Positions 1 through 11,300 of a DNA stretch of 64,000 nucleotides are shown piece by piece. A program made the position numbers and the translations under genes. Source of the stretch: Lepidodermella squamata (Eukaryota; Gastrotricha); contig JBLDXI010000001.1 of NCBI GenBank assembly GCA_047495785.1, positions 4,836,001-4,900,000 of the forward strand. The letters run 5' to 3'. Under the pieces are notes generated by a model. It saw nothing but the letters and a program-made list of their open reading frames with translations. It was not told the origin of the DNA and did no database searches. Numbering within the stretch: position 1 is the stretch's first letter; every line of letters begins with the position of its first letter.

Positions 1-493
1 AAAAGTTTCAAAAATTCCAGGGTGTCAATGAGATTCGTCTGATTCGAATCTGAATTTCTGTTTTAGTAAAGATCGCAATTGAGTCGAAAAAGTTGATTTC
101 GCTCGTTTTCTCGCAATCATGTCAAATGAATAAAGCAAAAAGTTATGAGTCCTCGCGAAACGTCGATTCGGGATTTCGAGTACTACGGTTTAAAGTGGAT
201 TCCACCGACACGTTAATCCGACGTTTACATGATGAGGAACAACGGACAAATGGATGCTGTGGAAAAAGTCATTATCTCAGCCAAAGTTACTTCAATGAAC
301 TCGCTCGCTTCTCGACGGGTTTATCCGTTCGAAATTCCCAGACGTTTTACAGAAGAAGGGAAGTTCATAGCTATAGCGATTTTGTGTAAATACTGTGTCC
401 AGCTTCAGGTTAGCCCTTGGCCCCGAAATTTTGCTTCGGATAGAACGATACTATTTTTGAATTTCATGACAACTCCCTTATTTTGTGTTTTAG

Positions 494-1101
494 AGGCTAT
501 CCATGGTGATATCAATGAGCAAAATGTTATTTGCACTGCGAGTGCAATCGAGGAAATCGATTCAACGCCTGAAATCGTTGGCCTGATCGATTTTGGCGAC
601 GCTGTCATGTCGAAACGCGTCTTCGAACCCGGCATCGCCCTCATGTACATGACGTGTTTCGGCTCGAACGCGCTCGAGTGCGCACGGGCATTCATACGCG
701 GCTTCTTGCAATCGAATACGCAATTTTCGACATTGGAGAAGTCGCTCATTTACGTGAGTCGATCAATGATAGAAATTCTTCAGTGATAAAATTTTAGATT
801 TTTGCAATTGTTGGAGACTCTGAATTTTGTGCTATCAACCTCGATATTTAGAGTCTCATGAATTGTTAGGTCAGTTTTAACTTTTGCTATAATGCATTCT
901 GAATTTTAGCCGTGTATTATTGGTCGATATGCCCAATCGCTGGTGATGGGCAATTATACGGCTGTGAAGCTGGAAGCTGAGGGCCGCTCGAGCGATTACG
1001 TCCTTTCGACGTCGAAACGCGGCTGGGCGCTGCTGAGCCAACTGATGGACTCACCTCTGGGCAACGAAATGGCTCGAATGATCGAAGCAATTGACCCTTG
1101 A
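494..1101 (+). CDS. HYKK: Hydroxylysine kinase-like protein, 3' part (5' exons not resolved)
   Basis: Two exons are clear: 494-753 (acceptor TTTTAG, donor GTGAGT) and 910-1101 (acceptor TTTTAG, stop TGA). The first carries the phosphotransferase catalytic loop HGDINEQN and the metal-binding LIDFGD. The second gives the helical C-terminus CIIGRYAQSLVMGNYTA. This order and spacing match the aminoglycoside-phosphotransferase-fold family of 5-hydroxy-L-lysine kinase (AGPHD1/HYKK), which phosphorylates hydroxylysine with GTP in lysine and collagen catabolism. About 150 residues are seen of a usual 370 or so, so the N-terminal lobe lies upstream. Bases 1-493 contain open frames, but none that I can join with confidence. 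Family assignment is good; substrate is inferred from the family. Confidence 0.75.
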
Positions 1102-2023
1102 AAGAATTTTTAAGCCTTCTGCAATGGAAACATTTTATTGTTGATGATTTTTTAACGACTTCTCTAGTCAATATCGTGGCTGAATCAGCAATTTAAAGGT
1201 GCTATTAACGAACTGCGAATAAAATTAATGATTCTGTGCAACGTAATTGGGTTTTGTTTGAATAATCTCGGGCTTAGCCATTCCAATCGCGAATCGATCG
1301 TGATGTTTTAAGCCTTTTCTCAGCGTTTCATGACGCCCGATCGGCTTCGCTCTCATAACATAACATAACAGCATAAATAACTCAGACATCCGACTCGCTA
1401 TGTCTTATTTTGCTTAACAAAATCTTTCAGCTTCACTTCTTGCAGATATGCAAAACTATCCCTTTAAGGTTATAATGACATCCGGCTTTAATGAACGCGA
1501 TGCATTAATAAGCCGTTCAATGGCAGCTATTAAGTTTCATCAAGTCTCAGGTTTTGAGCCACTAGAGTTTCCGCTGCAAGCCTTCTGGATGTCAAATAAC
1601 AAATTTTGATCTCTACTGCGTTGTGTCTTAACGTCTGAGCGTAGACTGTCCCCGAATCGTGCTGTTTATTCGCATTGGGCTTACTTGGGCTTGCATTTTT
1701 TTGTCGCAATTTTGTCTCATTTCCCGACAGCGATATGCGTGGGTAAAGCTGAGTACATCGTAATAATGGCCGAAAATATAACAACTATATGTATAAAATA
1801 AAACAACGCGCGGTTTTAATACATGTTTGAAGGATGAATTTTTACGACTGTTTGGAAGCCATAGTTTAACGCGATCTAGATGACAATAAATTGAGTTAAG
1901 AGTTTAGAGATCAGGTCAAGTTCATTTTAGAATTCCTTCTAACTGCTAACCTTCTAAGAGTTTCATGAATGAATCTCAAACTATTTGCGGACGACAACTT
2001 TCACGCATGACATTTAAAATAGT
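1102..2023. other. Intergenic region, nothing recognised
   Basis: AT-rich spacer between convergent genes (HYKK-like on plus, 7TM receptor on minus). AATAAA-like sequence at 1218-1223 and 1796-1802 could serve 3' end formation. I see no coding exon. Confidence 0.5.
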
Positions 2024-3304
2024 TCAAATCTGAATTTCGGTGTTGCACGAATTTCGGCGATCGAACATTCTGCGCCATATGCTTCGCAACTGTTCGGAAA
2101 ATTCAGGTCGCCAGCATAGCGTAATAGCAGTCAGTGTCATATGGCAGGGTGCGCAGAATAAAACCATGCGATACAGCCTGCTAGTACCGTACTTGGGTCC
2201 GAAATCGAAGTAGAAAACCGGGAACAAGGTAAAAGCTATATAAGGAGCGTGGAAAACGATATAGATGACAAACGCGACCAGTGAGTGTTTTGCGACGATC
2301 AGCTCACGTTTCCTCCATTGTCTTACTACGAGTGACTGGTCAGAATTAACTTTTGAGAGATGGAAATTAGCCGCTGCAATTCTCAGCCTTCTTGAGCGAA
2401 CGTTGGCAAATATTTTCCTGTAAATTAAAAGCTTGAATTTGAGAATGGGCCCATGCAGACACCCTACCAGTAGTTGTAGGCAAGAATGGAAGATGTCAGT
2501 GAGATTAGACAAATAGTTAAAACAAGCATTGGCAATGATGTGTCGAAGCGGCCAATCAGAGCCGTGTCGAAGGCCGCGCAGACTGTTACCTCGGTTCCAT
2601 TTCGTAGGTTTTCGACCATAAAGGTTAGCACTCGAAGGCGACGCAGGGGATCCACATTCGTTAAAGTGAGGAACAGACTAGTGGACAGAAGTGCGCCAGC
2701 AAACATTGCAACAAACTTGAAAGCGAAAGCGAGGGGAAAAATGTTTAGAAAATTGGTAAGAGTTTTTTTTTCAAAAACCAAAATGGAGCGAAGTCAAAAA
2801 TGGATGCATGATGCATACCTTTTTAATACTGCTCCTGTAGTTTGGAGTTGCCGATAGGACACATAGCCGGCGCTCATAGCTAATTAGCACCATAAGAACC
2901 GAATTCTGACTGTTAAGTGATGCCATGGTCAAGTAAATGAGAACACACGATGATTCGCCAGCCAACCATGAACCAGTCGGCAGTGTTACTAGGAAGTTGG
3001 CGAAACAGGCTATGCAGTAGGAAATATTGACTGCGGCTAACATAACCATGAGAACCATGAAGTTGGGATTGACGCCTCTTCTTCGTAAAATCAGTACCTT
3101 TGCGATACTCGCGGCTGCCACCAGCAGCAAAGCGATTGCAAAAGCTATTGTCCACGAGAGACGATTCATGTAAGACTCGTTTAGATCATGGTTGAACCCC
3201 AGCGAATAAGGCCTAGTAGAGGGAAAGCCGCTATTCGGAATATCGGCAATTAGCCATGAATTAGAGAGGGTCGCAGGAATAGGTTTGCTACTATTAGCCG
3301 GCAT
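2024..3304 (-). CDS. Rhodopsin-like (class A) 7TM receptor, orphan
   Basis: Three exons on the minus strand: 2819-3304, 2468-2715 and 2024-2417. Introns are 103 and 50 bp (the latter GTAGGG...TTACAG). The product is 375 aa, starting at the ATG at 3304; the upstream in-frame codon is GTG. TM1 is near NRLSWTIAFAIALLLV, TM2 near FMVLMVMLAAVNISY, TM3 ends with SYERRLCV in place of the usual DRY, TM5 is LPMLVLTICLISL, TM6 AKHSLVAFVIYIVFHAPY, and TM7 ends in ITLCWRPEF, so NPxxY is not conserved. N-linked sites NSS and NES sit in the short N-terminus. Cysteines before TM3 (ESSC) and in the second extracellular loop (VCAAF) can form the usual disulfide. The ligand is unknown. A decayed copy lies at 6.9-7.44 kb. 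Confidence 0.8.
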
Positions 3305-3668
3305 TTTTGTCACAAGAAATAGTAATAGCTTTTTTCAATGGTCGATTTTACTTCCCGAAGTTCAAACAGCATTAAATTTCACGATAACAGATTATAAGTA
3401 CTAGACCTCTTGAGGAAATGACCGAAAAAAGGGTCAAAAATATTGATGCCGGATGCGGAGTAGCAAGCATTCTTTTTCACAAATGGTTCAGCGGCACTAA
3501 TTTGAGTTGACTATCAGATGCATTGGTTGAAAGATGAAAGATGTAACAATGAACGCGCTTCGCCTAAGCGTTATTCGTTATTCACTGTACCTTCGTTTGG
3601 GGTGAAATGGGCGATTTGGCAGAAAATTGATGTCATCACATTACTTGTAATAGCTCAAAGACTGTAAG

Positions 3669-3932
3669 TCAGGTCTCTGAAAAAATCCTCAACAGACCCT
3701 CTACATCTGTCAAAATTGTCAGCCAGTTATGTCCTAAAATGAGGTCATACGGCAAGCCAGTACAGTTTACAGGTAAGTTGAGGCGGGTAAAAACAACCCA
3801 TGTGAATTGAATTATCTGCAACGAATTGAAAGGCTTAGAGTTCAGGTTCGGTTCGGTTCGCCCCAAACGACGGTAGCGTTCGGCGATATACATAGTTGGC
3901 GCTGGTTGAAATTTCGATAAATTCACGCACAA
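3669..3932 (-). mobile_element. LTR-retrotransposon (Ty3/gypsy-like) protease fragment
   Basis: An 87-codon open frame contains YDLILGHNWL, the typical C-terminal signature of retrotransposon retropepsins (ILGxDWL). The upstream half with the catalytic D[ST]G is not visible, and no reverse transcriptase follows on the minus strand. I read it as an isolated relic between the 7TM receptor and the first Cys-loop receptor. The assignment rests on one motif. Confidence 0.45.
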
Positions 3933-4283
3933 TTTCGATCTGCTGACTGAGATAAAGGTTTACTTCTTTATTCATTCTTATGATTGTTTTCTGACATGCC
4001 AGTCGAGATTCGAGGGTCTGTCTCCACGTTCAAGAGACGACTTGGCAAGTCTCTCTCCATTCCAGCATGCATTCCAGGTGTTTGTTCACAATCGTTCTGC
4101 GTGAGTGCTGCCCTGCGGAGAGGGTTTTCTGAAAAATGACAATAATACAGGCATCCTTGCTTCTGCAAACAGTTGATGCATATCAGAATCCTGCTTGTCG
4201 CAATATCCGGTCTAAGAAATATCAACTCGGGCTTTGATATATCACTTACTTCACTTACTGCTCACCTCGTTGACCGTGAAATA

Positions 4284-5462
4284 ATGATAGCGGCGGCACA
4301 TTTCGGTCCAGCTAAGCAAGCGGTCAAGCTCCTTATTTCAATGATCCTTGTTATTTCAAGGATCATAGACGGCAACCAGTTTTTTACATTATCAAACGCT
4401 AGGAGTTTGGATCTAATTGCGCGCTGTAATCATTTTTCTTTTGAGGCTATTAACCCAAACTGCAATATAAGCAATTCGCTAGCCTATGTGGACCAGTCTT
4501 GCTTGAAAACACCAATTAAAGCATCACTGAAGTCAGTGAGAGCTTCCACAATCGATGATGTAACTGAGACACTCAGAGTGCGTGCAAGTTTTATATACGA
4601 GTGGAGAGCGACATGTAATCAAGTGAGCAACTTGAGCGGAACTTCTTTCTACCCGAACGCAAGCCTATTTTGGCAACCGGAATTCATTCATGACAACGCG
4701 GTAGATGATCCGACAATGACACATTTGCCGTCAATTTTCAGCGCCCAAGTGACCAATAACCATGTCATTTTTCGTTCAGAGCTGACCGGTATTTTCGTCT
4801 CATCCTGCCCTACAGATCTAACCTATTTCCCGTTTGACTATCAAATTTGTACGATCATCATGAGATTGGCGGACAGCCCCGAAGATGTGTTTACAAAAAG
4901 TGTTAAAATCAGTTTGTGGAATAAAGGAAAATGGTATAACAGCTGGGAATTGGCCAAACAAAATTCGAAAATTAAGACGATTGCAGACAACTCAAGTCCT
5001 GTTTTCGGTTTCTTATTCAAACGCCTCCCGCATTTCTACATTTGGTTTCTCATGATACCATGTGCCGTTTTGACTTTTCTCCAGTTTCTTTCCATCGCTA
5101 TCCACGCATCAAAACCTTTGAGACCTGGTTTTGCAATAACAATCCTGCTAGCCATGACAGTTTTACTAATTGAGATAAGCAATAGGACACCACCGAAACC
5201 TGGCAAGATGCTGCTAACGGATTACACTCGTGCTTGTGAACTTCTCACTTTATTCATCACTTTATATGCCTTTGTAACATGTCATTTTGCGAAAAAATTC
5301 CCGAAATGGTTCAACCAAAATGCGGTCGTGATTGGCAAATGGAAGGCTTCTCGCAACAGGCTGTTCGACGCAATTGCTTGTTCGACATCACTCATTGTGT
5401 TCACCCTTGTACATTTTTTCCTGTTCTACAATATTCCTGTTGTACGAAATTTGAAAATATGA
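4284..5462 (+). CDS. Intronless divergent Cys-loop ligand-gated ion channel, copy 1
   Basis: Single-exon gene, 392 aa from the ATG at 4284. The frame is open further up to ATG 4176, and ATG 4341 is also possible. The hydrophobic LLISMILVIS near the start would be the signal peptide. Extracellular domain: FWQPEFIHDN (loop A/E region of the nicotinic fold) and a canonical 13-residue Cys-loop, C-PTDLTYFPFDYQI-C. There is no vicinal Cys pair in loop C. TM1 is FYIWFLMIPCAVLTFL, TM2 FAITILLAMTVLLIEI followed by TPPKPG, TM3 ACELLTLFITLYAFV, TM4 LIVFTLVHFFLFY. Only about 25 residues separate TM3 and TM4, against 90-250 in the neighbouring nicotinic subunits. The nicotinic GEK at the start of TM2 is absent. 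Closest relatives in the window are the genes at 5585 and 50516. Ligand and ion selectivity cannot be told. Confidence 0.85.
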   Translation: MIAAAHFGPAKQAVKLLISMILVISRIIDGNQFFTLSNARSLDLIARCNHFSFEAINPNCNISNSLAYVDQSCLKTPIKASLKSVRASTIDDVTETLRVRASFIYEWRATCNQVSNLSGTSFYPNASLFWQPEFIHDNAVDDPTMTHLPSIFSAQVTNNHVIFRSELTGIFVSSCPTDLTYFPFDYQICTIIMRLADSPEDVFTKSVKISLWNKGKWYNSWELAKQNSKIKTIADNSSPVFGFLFKRLPHFYIWFLMIPCAVLTFLQFLSIAIHASKPLRPGFAITILLAMTVLLIEISNRTPPKPGKMLLTDYTRACELLTLFITLYAFVTCHFAKKFPKWFNQNAVVIGKWKASRNRLFDAIACSTSLIVFTLVHFFLFYNIPVVRNLKI

Positions 5463-5584
5463 ATGCTTGCAGTCTGTAAAATTGTTCAGTTATTGTATGC
5501 GCGTGCCGGAAATTTGATGTGAAAGCAAACACGCTCTGCTTTGCTAAACATTCATGAGACGTAGCTGTGATTTGTTGCCTGGCT

Positions 5585-6721
5585 ATGCTCTCCTGTATTC
5601 TTATATTGGGCGTTTTATTTCACCCTTCATTCTCCCATCTCAATACATTATCACTGCAGAGGGCTCGAAGCCTTCTGTTGGAGTGTCCTAACCTCAGTCC
5701 TGAAAGCCCCGGGCCATTATATGGCGATAATAAGGAGGGAAACGAGAATTGTCATGAAGCAGAAGTTTATATTACAGGCTACGCCGCACGGGTTGAAGCT
5801 ATCAACGATCATCTGCAGAGTTTCTCGGCAACATTGTTTTTTAGCGTGAAATGGGAGGTTTCGTGCAACTGGCCTGCAGCAGCAAGGTTCCGACCCAAGC
5901 AACGGATTATATTTCAGGTTCGTGATACTATGTTTTGGCGGCCGAAATTTGTCCACCTCAACCCTTCCGTCACTCACATAAGCGACAGCGAACCGTCAAA
6001 AATGAAAGTGGTAATTGAACCTGGTAGAACACTATTCACTTGGCGATTTACTGCAATGCTCACTTCAACCTGCGATCTCGATGTGGCGTTGTTCCCTTTC
6101 GATACTCAAATTTGCGATATCAAACTACAAATTGCTCATCAGCGACTTGGCTATAAGCTTTCAACTCGCAAGGAAGCTCGCATGATTAGTGAATTTAGCG
6201 AACATCATGATAGTTGGCGCATCATCGACAAATCAGCTTCGATTAGCAACAGAACGATTTACAAGTATATAATCACATTTCGAAGGAAACCAGAGTTTTA
6301 CGTCTGGAATATAATCCTCCCATTTGCTGTTCTCACATTGTTGACATTCATCATTCTAATCTTGGAAGCACGTCTATCCGACCGGCCAGTTCTAGCCCTA
6401 ACGATTCTCCTTGCTCTGGTTTTCACGGAAGCCGATTCTTTGAAATATCTGCCATTAAAGCCTGGTTTTGTATTTATGACTGCGTTCATGAAGTGTTGCG
6501 AATTTCTCACCTGTATGCTAACATTTTATTCCCTGGTCACTTGTGGATTGGCGAACTCTTACCCAGATTGGTATGCCACTATCCTGATCGAACATTCTAT
6601 TTTCAAACTAAGAAATGGTCGTGCCATGGATATAGCTGCTTTTATAATTATGGCACTGGCCTATTGTGTCTGTGTTGTGTTCTTTGCACTGATGTTGATA
6701 TCTGAATACTATATCAAGTAA
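5585..6721 (+). CDS. Intronless divergent Cys-loop ligand-gated ion channel, copy 2
   Basis: Single exon, 378 aa, starting at ATG 5585; the open frame extends 18 bp upstream only through a GTG. Signal peptide MLSCILILGVLFHPSFSH. Then come FWRPKFVHLN and the Cys-loop C-DLDVALFPFDTQI-C (13 residues between cysteines). TM1 is YVWNIILPFAVLTLLTF, TM2 VLALTILLALVFTEAD followed by LPLKPG, TM3 CCEFLTCMLTFYSLVT, TM4 IAAFIIMALAYCVCVVFFALML. The TM3-TM4 loop is again about 25 residues. It lies 122 bp downstream of copy 1 in the same orientation, consistent with tandem duplication. Loop C lacks the adjacent cysteines of alpha subunits. Confidence 0.85.
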   Translation: MLSCILILGVLFHPSFSHLNTLSLQRARSLLLECPNLSPESPGPLYGDNKEGNENCHEAEVYITGYAARVEAINDHLQSFSATLFFSVKWEVSCNWPAAARFRPKQRIIFQVRDTMFWRPKFVHLNPSVTHISDSEPSKMKVVIEPGRTLFTWRFTAMLTSTCDLDVALFPFDTQICDIKLQIAHQRLGYKLSTRKEARMISEFSEHHDSWRIIDKSASISNRTIYKYIITFRRKPEFYVWNIILPFAVLTLLTFIILILEARLSDRPVLALTILLALVFTEADSLKYLPLKPGFVFMTAFMKCCEFLTCMLTFYSLVTCGLANSYPDWYATILIEHSIFKLRNGRAMDIAAFIIMALAYCVCVVFFALMLISEYYIK

Positions 6722-6886
6722 AAAGCATATATCTTTTCGAGCTTCCACACAGCGATTGTAGCATTGAAAGGATTGCAAGGCTACGCAAATTTGATTCAAA
6801 AAATTTGAAATTCAAATTTTCCTCGTTCAAGTCAAGTGGAGGATCATTGCTTTCAAAAGTTACGCATCATTAATTTTAAGTGTTCA

Positions 6887-7440
6887 TGTTTGGTTTCCGG
6901 CGAACTATAATGCCGTTGAAAATCCTTTTCAATTGGCTAGAAATTTCACCTCTCCAGCAAAGCGTGATAGAATCGTACGCACACGCGCGCAGAACAAAAT
7001 GTAGCGATTAACGCGTCGATGCGGTAGTCGAGAATTGAGATTGAGGTAGTCGATGCGACCAGAAGAAATATATAACCAAATTGATATAAGGGCGAGTCGA
7101 AACTGCTACCAGCGCACTTTCGTAGAAAGCGCTCGCTGTAACTGTTTTGCCATTTTGTAGATTCGCAACGGTAAAGGATAAACGTCCTCAAAACCGACGG
7201 AACATATACTAATGATCAGAAGAGTGACTGCAAACAGTGCCAAGAACTTGAAATACAAACTGTCAGATTCAAGTCAAGTTAGGATAATGGATAGTCTTTG
7301 TGCATGCGCGTTTAACTTCGCTTGGTATTTACCAGGGCACGCAATATATCTTACTGTTATCCATAATCAAGCGAGGACTACGAGCATTGAATTCGCGGAT
7401 TTCAGCGTAGCTATCACAGATAATACCCTTTCAATCATCA
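6887..7440 (-). pseudogene. 7TM receptor pseudogene, copy of the gene at 2.0-3.3 kb
   Basis: Reading the minus strand in three frames gives, in order: LKSANSMLVVLA-stop-LWITVRY (TM3 region), YFKFLALFAVTLLIIS (compare AFKFVAMFAGALLSTS in the intact gene), FDSPLYQFGYIFLLV (TM5) and ITLCWRGEISSQLKRIF (compare ITLCWRPEFSEQLRSIW). There is at least one in-frame stop, at least two frame changes, and the TM6 segment is missing. Same strand as the intact gene about 4 kb away. The far end abuts a LINE fragment. Confidence 0.75.
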
Positions 7441-7474
7441 TTTTTTCTATTGCTTTCAGCATTATTTTCTAGCC

Positions 7475-7797
7475 GACCTAAATCTAAATCTAAAAATTTG
7501 CCAAAAGGAGTTTGTGTTTTATTTTACCAGACACTTATAGAACCGGTGTTGCTGTATGGTGCCCCGGCCTGGTACTGCATGAGCCCCTCAGCCCTGAGTC
7601 GCCTTGTGGACCTCCAAGCCTATGCCCTTAGACCCTACTAAACCTTCCCCAAGAGACGCACCCTATCGATGTGATCGCCTTCGCCGGCGTCACAGGCATT
7701 GACCTGCGGTTTGAGACCGCTACCCAACGCTACGGCGAGCGAACTCTTGCCGCAGAACTCGATATTGCTAAATATATCGAATCTAAATATAGATAAT
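7475..7797 (+). mobile_element. Non-LTR retrotransposon 3' fragment (reverse transcriptase C-terminus)
   Basis: The frame at 7490-7640 reads FYQTLIEPVLLYGAPAWYC, the conserved post-RT segment of non-LTR retrotransposons. After a frame change it continues as IDVIAFAGVTGIDLRFE up to a stop near 7797. A short TCTAAA repeat (7478-7495) marks the 5' breakpoint. 5' truncated and frameshifted. Confidence 0.6.
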
Positions 7798-8322
7798 TGC
7801 CGGAATAGGACTGTTGTCTTCAACTGGCATATCCTACAATCGAACTCCATCAAGAATCAAGTCAAAACCTCTTGTTGGAAAAACCTCAAATCTTAGCTAC
7901 TAATGTTTTCCACGGCAAATCGGATGAATCAAAAGAAAGGTACAAAACTTGAATGCCCATAAATAGGAATTAAGTAGGAGTCTGGCTAATTTCGCGCACC
8001 CTAGCCACTCAACGGGTACAGTAAGTCGAGTTGAGCTCACACTGCTGTTCGAGTTTTGCATTGAGTGAGTTGAGAGTTGAGAGAGATGAATCATCGGATG
8101 TTATAGGTTTATACGCATGAGATTCGCGCCCTCACAACAAATCCAAGCAAAGATCCGGTGTTTGTACATGAGATCCAGTGAAATTTATTAAAAATCGGTA
8201 TTACAGTACTTTTCAGAGCTTGAAATTATCTTTTCCTCCAACTACGAAGAGAAATATTCCTGTTTCATAAGATCTCGAAAGGTTCTTAGCTAGAGGTAGT
8301 AAGGCAGGTTCTTGGTGCATGT
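7798..8322. other. Intergenic region, nothing recognised
   Basis: Spacer downstream of the nicotinic subunit gene. A GAGTTGAGAGTTGAGAGAG low-complexity run occurs at 8063-8084. No coding signal seen. Confidence 0.4.
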
Positions 8323-11300
8323 TCATATAATTATTTCTTCATGAATTGAGGCTGCAAGTGGTGGTGTTGTGTCGTAAAGTGATGGCGCGTGAAGTAGAAT
8401 AGCCAACGTTCCAAACGAGCAGGCAGCCGAGAAAATGAACAAGAAAAGGCGATCCAAAACTCGCGATACAGCCTCCCATTCACTTTTCATCTGAAAAATT
8501 GAGCGGAATATAAAGAAAAGATCATGAAATTGTTTGAGAAGCTTACCTTGGCTTCGATAGTACCATCTCGGTAACGCTTTGAGATGAAGTGAACACAACG
8601 CATAGCTTCCTGGACTTCAGGCAACCCCAGATACGCATCGAAAGCTGGTAAGGCCTCGTCGATAATGAAGCGCCCCTCTTCATGGCAGGCAAGATAAGCA
8701 CCATACCGCATTCTAGCATCCATTTTGGCACCACTCCCTGATGAACTGGTCGGTTTGATTTTGCTGTCGCGGAAAAAGGCTCGCTTTTGTTGCAGAGGAT
8801 GCTGTTTGCTTGCGGTATGGTCGTGGAGGATGCTTACTGGATTTTTCGGCTCGTGAGAAGCTGGGCAAGTGCACCGACTTGGCGAAGCCCCTCGCCATCC
8901 TTCCTTGAACTCGACAGCCGGCGACGGAGCGCTGCCACTATCTGCTGAAACGTTGAACAGAAATGGTATGGCTTCGATGTCAGAGGTCGAAATGACGGAA
9001 GGCCTAGGAGGGGAGGATTCTGACGAGGCAGAGCTGCGTCTAGCTTCGGAGCCGCTGTTGGTAGGCTCTCCTCGTTGAGCAGCTACAAGAAAATCAGCGT
9101 CGTCTCCGCAAGAAACAGCTAGTTTCTCGTCGTCAAATGTCGATTGGTGGAACATGAGGATTTTAGGCAGCACGTCAAGGAAAACGGTTCGCACCCACAT
9201 CGGCATTAAGTAAGCATACCTGTAAGGAAAAAAGTACAAAGCCTAAAAGGTGCGCAAACAGAAGACTTTCGTCAAATATTCCCTCCTCCGCCCTTCCCCA
9301 CCGTCCCTTTTCTGTTTTCCCTTTCTCCTTGACTTCCCCGTACTTCCCCCATTCTTCCCCCATTCTACCCTCTTACTTTCCCTTAGGTATCCTTACTAAG
9401 ATAATTTATACTCCCATGTCATAAGATGGCAATCATCTAGACCTCCTCGCAATAAAATGTGCTACTCTAAATGTTCCTCAGTTCACCCAAACAGTGAGTA
9501 CGGCCTCACGCCCGGCTCTTATGCTTTGGGCTTTGGCATCTTTAAAACATGGTTTGGAATTATGGAAACTTACGGGTGTCGGAAATGGTTGTATAGCACC
9601 AAGACTGTAACAGCTATAGACAGCGTGACAAGTACCATAGTGAACAGCAGGTACTTGCCCATAAGGGGCAGCGAAAGTGATGTAGGCGGGATGATTTCGG
9701 ACAGCAGCAGGATGAAGACGGTTAGCGAGAGCAGAATCGAAATGGAAAGCGCAACTTTTTCTCCCGACTCACACGGCAGGTAGAACACGAGCACGGTTAG
9801 GAAAGATATGGCTACGCATGGAATGATCAAGTTTATCGTGTAAAACAACGTTTTGCGACGAATGTGAAAATTGTAACTGGAAATAAAATTTTAATTCCGT
9901 AAAAAAAATTAGAAATAATCAGGGGAAAATTCATTACGTTATGTCGACGTATTGTTCCTCACAGCATGGATACTTGAAAATTCGTCGCCTCCCTGAAATT
10001 TCTAGAACGTCCCATTCTACTGATTCGTAGAATCCAGACATATCGACGGCCAATTCTTGGAAATCGCTCACATTCCCATACCTGGGGAAAACAAACGGGA
10101 GAATTGAGTAATTTCAGCCATCGAGAATCCTTCAAAAAATCTAATTTTTTTCCAGAACTTTGTTTCTGAGCTAATTGAAATTTATAATGCAATAATTCGA
10201 CAATTTGGGAATGTTATAAAGTTATATAAGCTTACGGATCGTTAGGGTTGACAAGATAATAGTCAACTTTGGACACGTCCTCCGTCCATGGGCCGAATTT
10301 CATCTCGCAAACTTGCTTGTCGTACGGGAAAAATTCAACGTCAATAGCGCAGAACGACTTGTAGATAGCAGGCGGTTCCCAAACAACCAGGCCATCGTAT
10401 CGAACCGTCACTTTGGTATGAATCGTTATCTGATAATCGCCATCGGCACTACACAAATTTGATAAAATAGCAAAATTAAGCAAAAGCACTTATTGGAATT
10501 TTCTAGATTTTCTAATTGTTTAATAATTAAATATTTTTGATCGGCCTTAAACATTTCCAAATTCAGGCTAACTTGTTGTAAAGGATGGTATCAGGCAGCC
10601 ATATTTCGTCCGCCGGTATGTTGATGGTCTCGATGCCGTTGAAATTTTTCGGATCCCATTTGAGGCCATTGTCGTACCACTCGTGGCGCAACCACACATT
10701 AGTCGTCATAATTTGACTCTTCTCGTCGATATCGACTATCTGGGTCAACCTCATCAAGAGCCTGATTGCGACGGCCATTCGCGTGCTATTCACCGGTAGA
10801 ACATTGGCGTTGTAGCGGCGGAGAAGGGTCGCGTACAGGTAAGCGCCTGGTTTATCGGCGGTAACCTTGTCGAAATCAATATCGACGTGAAGCCGAGCGT
10901 GACCAGCGTGGCCTATAAATAAAATTGATTTAATAAAATTAATGAAACGTCGCGAACATTTGTTATGATATTTCAGAAGGTAGAGATGACAATAGTTCTC
11001 TATTCTAGGTAAGGACTTTTCATTTTACGATTCCGTTTTACCTGAGTTTTCAACTTGAAAATGCGGATATGCTGTTCCAATTTGCAAAAAATTCAACAAT
11101 TGTTCGAAAATTATCAATCAGCGTGCAACAAATTCTTGCCAATCTAAACTTGAATCTCAAGTGCCCTAAATTTAGAGATCCAGCTTAAAATTTCATGTCT
11201 GCTCAAAAATCTCAATCCTTTGATAATCATGCCTAGCTGATATATTTCACCAAAACGCGTAGTCCACGCTATCAGTGCAGTCACTTCTACATGCAGAGCA

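Noticed and set aside
93-389. 98-codon plus-strand frame at the window start as an HYKK exon
   Set aside because: No recognisable similarity to the N-terminal half of the kinase and no fitting splice phase; left unassigned.
3968-4225. 85-codon minus frame with spaced Cys/His as a gag zinc knuckle
   Set aside because: Cysteine spacing does not match CCHC, and the frame overlaps the upstream region of the first intronless receptor.
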